Numbered from the stretch's first letter, positions 47,997 through 58,705 are shown. The stretch is DNA of 64,000 nucleotides from Anaerolineae bacterium (GCA_027494055.1 JAOSJO010000001.1:186001-250000); one strand, 5' to 3'. The notes: generated from the letters alone by a model not told the origin. Program-made: numbers and translations.

Positions 47997-48197
47997 GCTC
48001 CCCTCCTGATTTCTCCAGTCTACGACATTTCTTGTGTCCGAGAAATCGGGAAGGTCAATGCTGACCGAAGGTCGGCGGGGAGTGAGGGGAGACAGCCGCG
48101 AGGGACTTTGCATAGTCCCCGCCAGCGCACGCGCATTGGTTTGCAAAAGTTAACAGATTCTTTACAATAATTTGGATGCATTTTATCCGATAATCGC

Positions 48198-48203
48198 TAT
48201 AAT
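48198..48203 (+). promoter_or_regulatory. Consensus -10 before a small gene
   Basis: TATAAT at 48198-48203 in an AT-rich block (48145-48215), 31 bases before the ATG at 48234. The -35 is weak (TTTACA at 48161-48166 is too far). Confidence 0.45.
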
Positions 48204-48233
48204 AAACCAAATTCTAACCACCAGGACGGCAAC

Positions 48234-48476
48234 ATGAGCATCGACCGCCATCTCGAGATGTACATCACCCTGCGCGAATCGGGAAAATCGGCCCTGGAGG
48301 CCGTCACCATCACGGAAGTTACGCACGGCGCGCTCGGCGACCTGGACTATGGCCGGCTGATCCTCGCGATTGCGGCCTATGAGATCGACACTGCCGGGAC
48401 ACACCCCCGCCTGGACGTGAGCTACTCAAACCAGATCGCCCCATCGTCCGCGCCGATTGCCAGCCGGATTTTGTGA
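48234..48476 (+). CDS. Small hypothetical protein
   Basis: An 80-residue frame beginning MSIDRHLEMYITLRESGKSA. It has a helical, charged first 60 residues and no family that I recognise. Its last 18 codons overlap the convergent gene at 48422 and are probably not native, so the true end may be earlier and lost by an indel. A TATAAT box and AT-rich leader favour expression. Confidence is modest because it is short and has no recognisable domain. Confidence 0.4.
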   Translation: MSIDRHLEMYITLRESGKSALEAVTITEVTHGALGDLDYGRLILAIAAYEIDTAGTHPRLDVSYSNQIAPSSAPIASRIL

Positions 48477-49374
48477 TCGGCTTCGTCAAAGCTCGCTGTC
48501 TCCCACGTGCCGCCGTTCCCCCTGCTGCGCACCCGCTCCAGGTCGGGGACGTTGTTGTGCACGCGCCCATCATCCAGGTCAACGCTGATCTGCACGCCAA
48601 GGGCTGACGACCGTTCCGGCAGCCGCACCGTGAGGTTGCCGTCGTCGAGGCGGATGTCGCCCGATTCCAGCGCGCCCGGCAGCCGCAGGTCGATCCGGGC
48701 GTCGTCGGCTTCCAGCTCCAGCGCGGCGACGCGCACTCGCGCCAGGTCGAAGGCGTGCTCCCCGTCGTCCATGCGCAGCGTCAGGCGCTCGAAGGGCACG
48801 TCCTCCGCAAGCTGGATGTGCCACTGGTAGCGGCCCCCGTTGTCGAACCAGCGTGCCGGGTTAAGCCACCCGTCGCCTGAGAAACCGCCCCCGGCGCAAT
48901 CGTCACCGCCACCCTGCCGCCCGATTCGCTTTCATCGACGCTCACCCCGCCAACCGACTCGAAGTCGGCCTCAAGCAGGTTGCCGCCCGTGCGCAGCGAC
49001 CCGATCACGCCGTAGTAGTCTGCGAAGTCGATAGCCACCGTCGCGACCTCCACGCCGTCGGCGGGCAGGGTCCATCGGTCGTGCGTCACCGCCGCCGGCG
49101 GCGCGACGAGCGCCAGCACGATCACCGCGCCCACGAGGCCGAGCGCGAGCAGCGCCCCGACCACCCGGCTCAGCCCCGCGTCGGAGCGCGCGAACAGCAT
49201 GTCAATGCCAATGAGGATCAGGATCAGCGGCCAGTACCGGGCCATGACCGCCCACGGGCTGACGCCGGCGGGAAACACGCCCAGGTTGTCGAGCAGGATG
49301 ATCACGCCGGCCCCGATCAACACCACCGGCCAGAACAGCGAGCGGCGCCTGCCCTGTCTGTAGCTCTCCGACAT
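48422..49374 (-). CDS. Membrane protein with LiaI/LiaF-like helices and beta-rich C-terminal domain, one frameshift
   Basis: About 317 residues. The N-terminus (SLFWPVVLIGAGVIILLDNL) and two further helices (RYWPLILILIGIDMLF and VVGALLALGLVGAVIVLALV) match the DUF5668/LiaF-TM layout. The second half is beta-rich (RIDLRLPGALESGDIRLDDG), like toast-rack/DUF4097-type domains. LiaF-like proteins sense envelope stress with a two-component system, but none is adjacent. The G5 run near 48885 breaks the frame, where the AIAPG-like stretch should continue GGFSGDGWLNPARW. ATG 49374 is selected because the helix follows at once. Confidence 0.72.
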
Positions 49375-49479
49375 CAGACAATCTCCCCTCTCGAAGCGTG
49401 GCGCACGGAGGACGCGGCATGCGGCGGCCTTGCGGCGCGCACCTCCGCCCTCCCTGTATGATTCGTTACGCACAATGAC

Positions 49480-50100
49480 CTAAGAAGTTTCGCCCGGCGG
49501 GTACACGCCATCGGCGCAGAGGTAGGCTGCCAGCCGGCGATAGTCGCCCTCCTGCGCCGCCATGTCGCGGTGGCTTGCCAGCACGCGCGGGCTGGGGTGG
49601 TAAAGCGGCACCAGCGCGCGCCCATACCACGCCGCGCGCCGGCCCACATCCCGGCGCAGTTCCAGGCCGTGCGCCTCGATGCCGCCGAGCGCCTCCAGCG
49701 CCACACGCCCCAGGCTGACCACGTAGCGCGGGTTCACCACGTCAATCGTGGCGCGCAAGAAGGGCGCGCAGTTGCGCTGCTCGCCAACCTTCGGCGGGCG
49801 GTTGCGCCCGTCAGGGCCGCGCGGGTTGCACAGCACCGCGTTGGTGATGAAGACCTGTTCGCGCCGCCAGCCCAGCACCGCCAGCAGGCGCGCATAATTG
49901 TCTCCGGTGCGGTCGCCGTAGAGGGGGACGCCGGTCCGGTCGGCGCCGTCGCGCCCCGGCGCTTCGGCCACGAACAGCAGCGGGCTGTCCAGCGGGCCGT
50001 TGGCTTCGCTCAGCACGCGCCGCCGCCCGTCAGCCCCGGCGCACAGCGTGCAGGCCTGCGCCGCTGCCGCCAGCCGGCCGAAGTCAGCGGTTGCGCTCAC
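49480..50100 (-). CDS. Uracil-DNA glycosylase, iron-sulfur type (family 4/5)
   Basis: A 206-residue UDG-superfamily enzyme that removes uracil or deaminated bases from DNA. Four Cys for a 4Fe-4S cluster are visible (CTLC near 17-20, LCNP near 92, NCAPF near 110). Motif A reads EAPGRDGADRTGVPLYGDRTG, with the GADRTG-x-GD pattern of the UDGb family. The distal motif is LYHPSPRVLAS with catalytic-site His. The GTG start overlaps the TGA of the upstream gene (GTGA), so the two are coupled. Choice between families 4 and 5 needs alignment. Confidence 0.88.
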   Translation of the reverse strand: MSATADFGRLAAAAQACTLCAGADGRRRVLSEANGPLDSPLLFVAEAPGRDGADRTGVPLYGDRTGDNYARLLAVLGWRREQVFITNAVLCNPRGPDGRNRPPKVGEQRNCAPFLRATIDVVNPRYVVSLGRVALEALGGIEAHGLELRRDVGRRAAWYGRALVPLYHPSPRVLASHRDMAAQEGDYRRLAAYLCADGVYPPGETS

Positions 50101-51054
50101 GGGCCCGGCGCGGCGTTCCAGAGCGCCTGGCGCTTCTGCTTGATCAGGACGTAGATGCTGGCGTAGTCCTCGCTGGCGAACGACATCTCCTCGGCAGTCG
50201 CGTAGGCCTGGTCCGCGTTCAGCCGCTGGTCGGTCGCAAAGTAGGCGTCGCCGAGCAACATGTACGACGCCGGGTGGTCGGGCAGGATGTCAACGAGTAC
50301 CAGGGCGTCGGCCAGCGCCGCCTCCGCGTTTTCCACATACAGGTAGGCCATCACGCGCGCGATGTACATCGCCTCCGGGTTCTGCGCCTCGGCGGCCGCG
50401 AAGTCGGCGGCGGCTTCGTCCTCGCGCCCCAGCGTTTGGAGCACCACGCCGCGATAGGCCAGCAGATCGACGGTGTCCGGCGGTTCCTCGCGCCCGGCGC
50501 TGAGTTCGTCCATCTTCGCCAGGCCGGCGTCCAGCGCGGCGAGCGCGCCCTCGTAGTCGCCCTCGTAGAGCGCCTGCTGCGCCGAGCCGATCGCGTCGGA
50601 GCGCGCGACCACGAGCGGGTCAGGGGCGAGCACCGTGTTATAGAGCACCACCGCGACCGCCAGCGCCGCAATGAGGATCCCGCTGCGGATGGCCCACGCG
50701 CGGAAGGTGCGGCGGCGGTGTTCGGCCTCCAGTTCGCGGATGCGCCACCACCACCCGTCGGCAACCTGGGCGCGCTCCGCCGCTACCGCCGCCAGCGAGA
50801 TCCCCGCCCCATCGAGCACGCGCGCCACCCGGCCCATGTGCCGCCGGAGCGCCGACTCGACCATCTCGATCCGCTGGACTTCCTCGGCGGGGTAGCGCGC
50901 GCCCCTGCGCGCGCAGCGCGTTCACGCGGGCCTGCGCGCTGTCCAACCCGACGATGATGTCCATGACCTGGTCGGCGTTCGCCTCCCGGAGGATCGGGAC
51001 CCATTCCTCTGCCTGTTTGAGACTCTTGTGAAGTTCGCCAAACGCTTCTGCCAT
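50097..51054 (-). CDS. Membrane protein with periplasmic TPR-like repeats, one frameshift
   Basis: About 318 residues. A helical N-terminal domain (AEAFGELHKSLKQAEEWVPI) with heptad-like pattern is followed by a single helix (SGILIAALAVAVVLYNTVL). A C-terminal TPR-like solenoid then follows (AQQALYEGDYEGALAALDAG, AYLYVENAEAALADALVLVD). The frame breaks at a G4 run near 50905, where ALRAQGR should continue RYPAEEVQRIEM. The start is ATG 51054. It is translationally coupled to the DNA glycosylase downstream. It probably acts as a scaffold; no catalytic motif is seen. Confidence 0.72.
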
Positions 51055-51100
51055 GATGCGCGTTCGCCTGTCTGTTGCGACCAACCTAAACCCGCCCTCA

Positions 51101-51129
51101 ATTGTATCGAGATTGGACCCCTGCGCGAA
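51101..51129 (-). promoter_or_regulatory. Candidate promoter of the TPR/UDG operon
   Basis: On the minus strand TTCGCG (51129-51124) and TACAAT (51106-51101) are 17 bases apart, about 47 bases before the ATG at 51054. The -35 is poor. The rest of the 284-base divergent gap holds only the opposite promoter. Confidence 0.4.
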
Positions 51130-51265
51130 GCGCCGTCCGGCCCGGTGGCGCAGCGGGTGTTGTTATCCACGGTATGCGCATATATGAAGCCTGGCCGTGT
51201 CTATTGCGATAAACGCCCGTTTTCAAGCCTCTGATTGGCGCTGAAGCGGCCCAAATGCACCCTCC

Positions 51266-51294
51266 TTGACAAGCCCTACCCCCCGTGCTACAGT
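51266..51294 (+). promoter_or_regulatory. Strong promoter of the V4R/response-regulator genes
   Basis: Consensus TTGACA (51266-51271) and TACAGT (51289-51294) are exactly 17 bases apart, 45 bases before the GTG start at 51339. Confidence 0.7.
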
Positions 51295-51338
51295 ACGCCT
51301 CACCGTGGCGTGTTCCACCGCAAGCCAGGGAGACAGTC

Positions 51339-51976
51339 GTGGCGCGGGTAAAGAGCGGGCTGTATTATCCTAACAAATTCGCCCGGGCCTTCCTCATGGC
51401 AATGGCGGACGTGATGGGTACTGACAACCTCAACGCCGCCCTCAACGCGGCTGGCTTCGACGAGTATGCGGTGGCCCTCCCGCCAGATGACCTCGACCGT
51501 GCGTTTGACTTCGCCGACTTCACAGCCCTCAATGTTGCGCTCGAACAGGTATACGGCCAGCGCGGCGGGCGCGGGATCGCGCTGCTCTGTGGGCGCGCCT
51601 GCTTCTCGCGCGGGCTGCGCCGTTTTGGCGCGCTCGCCGGGCTTGGCGCGCCGACCTTCCGGTCGCTGCCGCACGCGGTGCGCGTCGAGGTGGGCCTGAA
51701 GGCGCTGGCGGAGGTTTTCAACCGCTTCAGCGACCAGGGGACCAGCATCGAGGTGTGCGACGACCACTTTCGCTGCACCGTCAACCCTCGCCGGCGTGCT
51801 GGGAGCGCCGCGCCGACAAGCCGGTCTGCCACGCGCTCGCGGGCATGTTCCAGGAAGGGATGCGCTGGATCACCGGCGGGCGCGAGTTCCGCGTCGTCGA
51901 GGTCGAGTGCCGCGCCGCTGGCGACGAAGCGTGCGTGTTCACGATTGACAAACAACCGATTGGCGGTGCGTGGTGA
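51339..51976 (+). CDS. V4R-domain ligand-binding protein, one frameshift
   Basis: About 212 residues. The C-terminal half shows the V4R (4-vinyl-reductase-like, small-molecule-binding) signature CHALAGMFQEGMRWITGG followed by EFRVVEVECRAAGDEACVFT. The N-terminal half (GLYYPNKFARAFLMAMADVM) is a common extension of V4R proteins, where it binds bacteriochlorophyll precursors or hydrocarbons in other members. A CCC run near 51788 breaks the frame, where HFRCTVN should continue PSPACWERRADKPVC. GTG 51339 follows AGGGAG. The response regulator begins 70 bases later, so a sensory pair is inferred. Confidence 0.78.
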
Positions 51977-52046
51977 GCGTTATCGCTGAGGGCGGCGACG
52001 CAGACCATCGGACGCGGGGTTCAGCTTTACGCTAAGGAACGGCGCA

Positions 52047-52902
52047 TTGGCCGAGAAAACCCAACTGCTCATTGTTGAGGACGATCTGGACCTTGCCGAG
52101 ATGCTCGTCTCGTATTTCAAAGTCCAAGGCTACGAGGTCGCCGCTGCGGCCTGGGGCGAGGGAGGCCGTCCGGCTTGGGCAGGAACTGACGCCGGACCTG
52201 GTGGTGCTCGACATCCGCCTGCCCGACATCGACGGCTACGAGGTCTGCCGCCGGCTGCGCAGCCACCGCCGGACGGCCCACATCCCCATCATTTTCCTGA
52301 CCGAGAAGCGCGACCGGGTTGACAAGCTGGCCGGCCTGCAACTCGGCGTGGTGGACTACATCACCAAGCCGTTTGACATCCAGGAGCTGCGCCTGCGCGT
52401 GCGCAACGCCCTCCAGCGCGCGGACACCGCCAGCCAGTTCAACCCCATCACCGAGCTGCCGGAGGGCGACCTGGTGGATGAGCGCCTGGCGCACATGCTC
52501 AAGACAGACGACTGGGCCGTCCTCGTGGTCAGCGTTGACGGCCTGGAGGCCTTCCGCGCGGATTTCGGCTTCAAGGCTGCCGACGACGTGCTGCGCGCCG
52601 TCAGCAAGATCGCGCGCGACTCCGCGAGCGACGCCAGCGCCGGCGATCGCTTCGTCGGCCATCTGACGCCCGGCGCCCTGCTGGTGGTCACCACACTGGC
52701 GCACGTGGACGCGGTCGCCGCGCACATCGAGGCGCTGGCGTGCGAGACCGGCGCGGACCTCTACCCGTTGAGCGACCAGGAGAAGGCGCTCAGGGCCATG
52801 CGGGACAACCGCCTGCACGTGACCGTGAACAGAGTCACCAGCCAGGACGGGGACTTTGCAGGGCTGGACGACCTCAAGGACCGCCTGGCGCGCGCCGGGT
52901 AA
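52047..52902 (+). CDS. Response regulator with degenerate GGDEF-like output, one frameshift
   Basis: About 284 residues. The receiver domain has the acidic pair in LLIVEDDLDLAEML, phosphorylatable Asp in LVVLDIRLPDIDGYEV near residue 57, and Lys in DYITKPFDIQELRL. The C-terminal domain (AVLVVSVDGLEAFRADFGFK then SAGDRFVGHLTPGALLVVT) follows the GGDEF fold but lacks the GG(D/E)EF loop and metal ligands, so it should not make cyclic-di-GMP. The start is TTG at 52047 behind AAGGA. A GGG run near 52160 shifts the frame, where AAAWGE should continue EAVRLGQELTPD. Its histidine kinase is not nearby. Confidence 0.85.
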
Positions 52903-52950
52903 GGCGCACGTGCGCATCCCCCATAGCCCTCTACCCTGGAGACTGCCTTC

Positions 52951-53724
52951 ATGAAGACCGTCGTCGTCATCCCCACGTACAACGAGGCCGACAACCTCCC
53001 GGCCATCTGCGCCGAACTGTGGGCGCTGCCGCTCGAAGACCTCTCGATCCTCGTCGTCGATGACAACTCCCCCGACGGCACCGGCGCGGTCGCCGACGAG
53101 CTGGCGGCGGTGCATCCCGGCCGGCTGGAGGTGATCCACCGCGCGGGCAAGCTCGGCCTCGGCACGGCGTACATCGCCGGCTTCAAGCGCGCGCTCGAAC
53201 AAGGGGCGGAGGCGGTCGTGCAGATGGACGCCGACTTTTCGCACTCGCCGGACTACATCCCGCAGATGCTACGCTGGCTCGACGAATACGACGTGGTCAT
53301 CGGCTCGCGCTACGTCAAGGGGGGCAAGACCGACGCGCGCTGGGGCCTGGGCCGCTGGCTGCTGAGCTGGTGGGCCAACAGCGTCTACGTGCGCCTCATC
53401 CTGCGCATCGGCGTCAAAGACGCGACGGCCGGCTTCAAGGCGTGGCGCGCGGCGACGCTGCGCGGCCTCGGCCTCGACCGCATCCGCTCGAACGGCTACA
53501 TCTTCCAGACCGAGATGGCCTACGTAGCCGAGAAGCTCGGCTACCGCACGCTCGAAATTCCCATCTACTTCGAGGACCGGCGCATCGGCCAGAGCAAGAT
53601 GGCGGTGCCGATCAAGATCGAGGCGGCGCTGCGCACGTGGCAGGTGTGGTGGCGGCACCGGGGCCTGAACCCGTCGCTGCGGGCGACGAGTCAGGAGCGG
53701 GAAGGCGTCGCCTCCTCCGCGTAG
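52951..53724 (+). CDS. Family 2 glycosyltransferase, polyprenyl-phosphate mannose synthase-like
   Basis: A 257-residue GT2 enzyme of the DPM1 type. It transfers mannose or a similar sugar from a nucleotide donor to polyprenyl phosphate at the cytoplasmic face. Visible motifs: [15 protein letters not shown] at the start, [16 protein letters not shown] near 38 (nucleotide binding), [17 protein letters not shown] near 92 with the metal-binding DAD, and [18 protein letters not shown] near 185. There are no C-terminal membrane helices, as in the short DPM1 form. It is preceded by the response regulator and lies upstream of a YfhO/flippase protein, which fits lipid-linked glycan building. Confidence 0.92.
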   Translation: MKTVVVIPTYNEADNLPAICAELWALPLEDLSILVVDDNSPDGTGAVADELAAVHPGRLEVIHRAGKLGLGTAYIAGFKRALEQGAEAVVQMDADFSHSPDYIPQMLRWLDEYDVVIGSRYVKGGKTDARWGLGRWLLSWWANSVYVRLILRIGVKDATAGFKAWRAATLRGLGLDRIRSNGYIFQTEMAYVAEKLGYRTLEIPIYFEDRRIGQSKMAVPIKIEAALRTWQVWWRHRGLNPSLRATSQEREGVASSA

Positions 53725-53829
53725 GGCGCACACTCGGTCGCAGAGTCTGAGCGGTGCAGAGGAGATGCCCAGCTGCGAGTGTGTTCAGGCTGTTCGTGAG
53801 GCTGATGGCGCTGGCGGTCGCGGGCTCAA

Positions 53830-54360
53830 CTCGCGCGGATCTGCGCCACTCTACAAGTTCCCATGCCGGAGTCTGGCGAATGCCATCGACAATCGCTGCG
53901 CCGACGCTTCCTCCACCCACCCGAGCGCTGGCCGTGCGGCATGGATCGAACCGGGTATGACCGTGTGATGTCGGCCCGGCAACGGCACGTACACGGTGCG
54001 GGGGCGCGGTGGGCAGCGGGGCAAGGTGTCGCGATTGATATCGAGCGAAGATGATCGCGGGGTAGAGAGGGGGCGCGTTCGGAGGATCACGAACATCGAG
54101 GCGGTGGCGGATGTGTACGATCTTCCGTTCGAGGGGGGAGTTTGACGTGGTTTACCTGATCGCGTTATCGGAGAAACCGACCCAGGACGGGCGATCGGTC
54201 GCCGCCGCATGCTGAAACCGCTGGCACGCTTGCGTTCAGCGAGTTGTTGCCGACCCGACCCCTCGCCAGCACCTGATCGTCTGGTGTCGAAAACGGCTTC
54301 CGGCTGAAGGCGCGCTACGCAACTTCTTTGCGTATACCCTGGCATTCGAGAAGGAATTGA
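53830..54360 (+). pseudogene. Decayed class I SAM-dependent methyltransferase
   Basis: No frame is open, but reading across frames reveals a methyltransferase: LYKFPCRSLANAIDN near 53845, RFLHPPERW near 53910, GPGNGTYTV (motif I) near 53975, ARWAAGQGVAIDIERR (motif II acidic residue) near 54010-54050, NIEAV-x-DVYDLPFEGG near 54100-54140, FDVVYLIA near 54145, TLAFSELLP near 54225 and FRLKARYATFFAYTLAFEKE near 54300-54357. At least eight breaks occur in 530 bases, and conserved residues have also changed, so this is a true relic. It has no functional product. Confidence 0.65.
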
Positions 54361-54452
54361 GCGGCCAGGCGCCCAGGCGCAGGTTGACCTGCCCCGTGCC
54401 AAGCGGTAAGCTTGACGCCGGTAATCGCGAGGAACCTGCGGCACGAAACGAC

Positions 54453-57400
54453 ATGCGCAACCGACTCCCTGATATCCTCATCGTGGCAGGGCTGCTGGTC
54501 CTGCCGCTGATTTTCTTCGCGCCGGTTACGCTCGGCGGGCAGACCATGCTGCCCGTTGACAACCTCTTCGCGTTCGCGCCGTGGGCCGCCCACGCAGACG
54601 AATTCGGCGTCACGACGCCGCACAACGGCCTCATCAGCGACCTGATCTTAGAGAACTACCCCTGGAAGCGCTTCATCACCGAGAGCCTGCGCGCCGGCCA
54701 GCTCCCGCTGTGGAACCCCTACCTCTTCGCGGGCGTGCCGTTCTTCGCCGCCGGGCAGCACTCGGCGGCCTATCCGTTCAGCGTGATCTTCTACGTTATG
54801 CCGCTGGCGCAGGCGTATGGCTGGTTCAGCGTGAGCCAGCTCTTCCTCGCCGGCGCGTTGATGTACCTCTTCGCGCGCGGGCTGGGCGTGAGCCGGGCGG
54901 GTGCGGCGGTGGCCGGCGTCGTCTACCAGTTGTGCGGCTTCTACCTCGTCAGCGTCGTCTTCTCGATGATTATCGCCGCCGCTGCGTGGCTGCCGTTGAT
55001 TCTGCTCATGGCCGAGTACATCATCCGCCAGCAGCCGGCGCTGGGCGGGCGGCCGGCCACGGCCCCCTGGGTGGCGCTCGGCGCGGCGGCGCTCGGCATG
55101 GTGTGCCTGGCCGGGCACGCAGAGATCATCCTGTACACGGCGCTGATTACGGCCTTCTATGCCGTGCTCCGGCTCCTGGGCGCGGCCCGCCGCGCCCCCG
55201 CGCAGGCGATACGCCCGCTGCTCGCCCTGGCGCTGATGGGCGCGCTCGGCCTGGCGCTCGGCGGGGGTGCAGCTTCTCCCGCTCGTCGAGGCCGTGCGCG
55301 ACAACTTCCGCGAGGGGTCGGCGTCGCTGGCGCAGGTGCAGGGTTGGGCCCTGCCCTGGCGGCGGCTGATCGCCTTCGTCATGCCGAACTTCTTCGGCAA
55401 CTCGACGTACCACAGCTACTACGATGTCTTCACCGGGCAGACGGTCCCGGTCACGGTTAACGCGCTCGGCGCGCCGGCCAACACGCTCGACTGGGGCATC
55501 AAGAACTACGTCGAGGGCGGCGCGTACCTCGGCATCCTCACGCTGGTGCTGGCCGCGATCGGGCTGCTGTCGGCCTGGGTGGAGCGCCGGCGTGCCCTCG
55601 CCCCGCGTGCGCTGACGGGTGAGGACGTGTCACATGCTGGACCGTCCCCACTCTTTCAGGAGGCGCGAGGCGGGAGGGGCGAGGGCTACATGCTCATCTT
55701 CCTCGTCCTGGCGGCGCTCTCGTTCAGCTTCATGTTCGGGACCTTCACCTACGCCCTGCTCTACTACGGCATCCCCGGCGTCAACCAACTGCACTCGCCC
55801 TTCCGGTGGATCTGGCCCTTCTCGCTGAGCGTCGCGGTGCTCGCCGGCTTCGGCGTCCACGCGGTGCAGCGGATGCGTCGCGCCTGGCGGCAGGCCCCTG
55901 AGCTGGCGCGCGCCGAGTGGGGCGCGGGCGATGAGCCGGGCGAGGCGACGTGGCGGCTCGTGCGCCGCGTGGAGCGGGTCCTGTTCGCCGTTGCGGGGGT
56001 GCTGGTCGCCGCGCTCGTGCTGAGCCGCCTCTTCTACGGCGCGCTGGAACCGACCATCGACCGCATCTTCCGGTCGCTGGCGCGCGCCCCGGAGGCGTTC
56101 GCCGACGCGCGCATGTTCTACAGCTTCGAGTTCCGGCAGGTTTTCGTGCTGGCCGTGTTTCTCATCGGCGCGGGGGTGGCGCTGCGCCTCAGCCGCAGCC
56201 GCTGGGAGCTTGTCGGCCTGCCGCTGTGGGAGTTGGCGGCGGTCGCGGTGATCGCCATCGACCTCATGGTGGCGAGCTGGGGGTTCTACCCCCGCCAACG
56301 ATCCCGCGCTGCTCGACTTCACGCCGCCCTCTGCAGCGTGGCTGGCCGAACAGGAGGGGGCGTGGCGCTTCAGTTCCTTCAACGCGCCGGGGGACGACAC
56401 CTTCCACGCCAACGCCGGCTGGCTTTTCGACCTGGAGGACACGCGCGGCTACGACAGCATCATCCAGGGGGCAGTACACGCGCTACATGGCGCTGATCTA
56501 CCCGCAGTACCAGCTTGACTTCAACCGCGTCGCTCCCATCCCCACCGATCACCCGGCAGCGCTCGACTCGCCGCTGCTCGATCTGCTCAACGTGCGCTAT
56601 CTCGTCACCGGAGGCGGGAGATCGACAACCCGCGCTACACACTGGCCTACGAGGATGACAGCGTCCGCATCTACGAGAACATCGGCGCGATGCCGCGCGC
56701 GTTCACCCTGCCGGCGTCGGCTTACGTGTGCGTGACCGGCGACGAGACGCGCAGCGGCGACGAGGCGTTCGCGCACGCGGTGGCGCACTTCGACGTGCGG
56801 CAGTACGCGATCTTCACGTTCGAGCAGAGCGATGCGCAGCCCGGCGCGTGCTGGCCCGAAGCGCCCGTCGCGCGCTGGCAGGGCGCGGACCACACCCCGG
56901 CGCAGGTCGGGCGGCGCGACATCAACACGGTCTACGTCGATGTCGAGATCGACGAACCGTCTTACCTCATCCTCGCCGACAGCTACTACCCCGGCTGGCG
57001 CGCCTTCGTGCGCCCCCAGGGCACGGGCGAGGATCAGGAGCGGGCGCTGACGGTCGAGCGCGTCAACGGCAACTTCCGCGGCGTCTTCCTTGAAGAACCG
57101 GGCGCGTGGACGGTGCGTTTCCGCTTCAGCCCGGACAGCGTCAAGGTGGGCGGCTTTGCCACATTCATGGCCGCCGTGGTGATCGTGTTCGTGCTCGGCG
57201 TGTGGCTGTGGCGCTACTTCTACCGCGAGCGCGCGACCGAGACGGGCATCCAGGCGGCGGCGCGCAACAGCCTTGCGCCGATGGCGCTCCAGCTTTTCAA
57301 CCGGGGCATCGATTTCGCGTTTGCCATCGTCATGCTGCGCATCCTCGACCCGGAGGGCGCGGGCAAATACTATTACGCCATCGTCATCTTCGGCTGGTTC

Positions 57401-58705
57401 GACATCCTCACCAACTTCGGGCTGAACACCCTGCTCACGCGCGAGGTGGCGCGCGACAAGAGCCGGGCCAACCGCTACCTGTACAACAGCAGCGTGCTGC
57501 GCCTGGGGCTGGCGGGCGTGGGGGTGCTGTTTCTGGGCGGCTTCCTCCTGGCGCGCCAGGCCCTGTTCGCGCCGCCGCTCACGACCGACACGATTGTCGC
57601 CATCCTGCTGCTCTACGCCGGGCTGATCCCTAACAGCCTGGCCTACGGCCTCACCGCGCTGTTTTACGCCCACGAGAAGGCGGAGTATCCCGCCGCCATC
57701 ACCACCATCGCCACCATGCTCAAGGCCACGCTGGGCATCCTGGTGCTGGTGCTCGGCTTCGGCATCGTGGGGCTGGCCGGCGCGTCGGTGGCGATCAACG
57801 TGATCACGCTGGCGATCCTCTGGTACCTGTGCGTGCGCCACTTCTTCCGCCCGCGCGTGGAGCCGGACGCCGGGCTGCGCGGCTTCATGCTGCGCGAGGG
57901 CGGGCCGCTGATGGTCAACCACCTGCTGGCGACCATCTTCTTCCGCGTGGACGTGATCCTGCTGGAGGTCATCCGGGGCAACACGTCGGTGGGCTGGTAC
58001 AGCACGGCGTACAAGTGGCTCGACGCGCTGAACGTGATCCCCGCGTTCCTCACGCTCGGCATCTTCCCGGCGATGTCGCGCCAGGCCAAAGAGGACCCGC
58101 CCGGCCTCCAGCGGAGCTACCACCTCACGGTCAAGCTGCTGGTGATGGCGGCGCTGCCGGTGGCGATGGCGACGACCTTCATCTCCGAGGTCCTGATTGG
58201 CATCCTCGGCGGCAGCGCCTACCTGCCCGACGGCGCGGTGGCGCTGCGGCTGATGATCTGGTCCATCCCCATCGGGTGGATCAACAGCGTGACCAACTAC
58301 GTCCTCATCGCGCTCGACCAGCAGCGCCCGCTCACGCGCGCGTTCGTCGTCGGCGTGGGCTTCAACCTGGCCGCCAACATGGCCTTCATGCCCACCTACG
58401 GCTACCGCGCGGCGGCGGTCATCACCATTCTGTCCGAGCTGGCGCTGCTCGGCGCGTTCTACTGGCTGCTGCGGCGGGCGCTCGCGCCAGTGCCGTGGCT
58501 GGCGCTCCTGTGGCGGCCTGTCACCGCGACGGCGCTGATGGGCGTGGTGATGGCGGCGCTGTGGCCGGCGCAGGCTTTCCTGGCGCTGCTCGTGGGCGCG
58601 GTGGCCTACGGGGGCGCGCTGGCGCTGCTGCGCCCGTTCAGCCCGGCGGAGGTGGCGCAGCTCGCGCCGCTCATGCCGGCGCGGATGCGGGCGCGGTGGA
58701 CATAA
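54453..58705 (+). CDS. YfhO-like membrane protein fused to a polysaccharide flippase, four frameshifts
   Basis: About 1417 residues after repairing G or C runs near 55265, 56290, 56467 and 56610. Residues 1-700 follow the YfhO family (C39-like membrane glycosyltransferase-type proteins). There are many helices, ENYPWKRFITESLRAGQLPL and LWNPYLFAGVPFFAAGQHSA, and the periplasmic YfhO tail LILADSYYPGWRAFV. Without any stop the frame continues (AARNSLAPMALQLFNRGIDF) into a 14-helix MATE/Wzx-type flippase (NSLAYGLTALFYAHEKAEYP, MVNHLLATIFFRVDVILLEV) to the stop at 58705. The 56690-58705 part is unbroken in the data, so the fusion joint itself is directly seen. Likely role: modifying and flipping lipid-linked glycans. 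It starts at ATG 54453. Confidence 0.85.

Larger units (their letters stand above)
46806..48060. mobile_element. IS3-family insertion sequence with 3-bp target duplication
   Basis: The element is 46809-48057. Terminal inverted repeats begin TGACCTT at both ends (46809-46833 and, inverted, 48035-48057) and extend through a TGTCCG core. The flanking trinucleotide ATG (46806-46808 and 48058-48060) is a target duplication of the length usual for IS3. OrfA and OrfB lie on the minus strand with an A7 slip site between them. Confidence 0.9.

Noticed and set aside
52500..52860. Active diguanylate cyclase in the response regulator
   Set aside because: No GG(D/E)EF loop or metal-binding residues are present.
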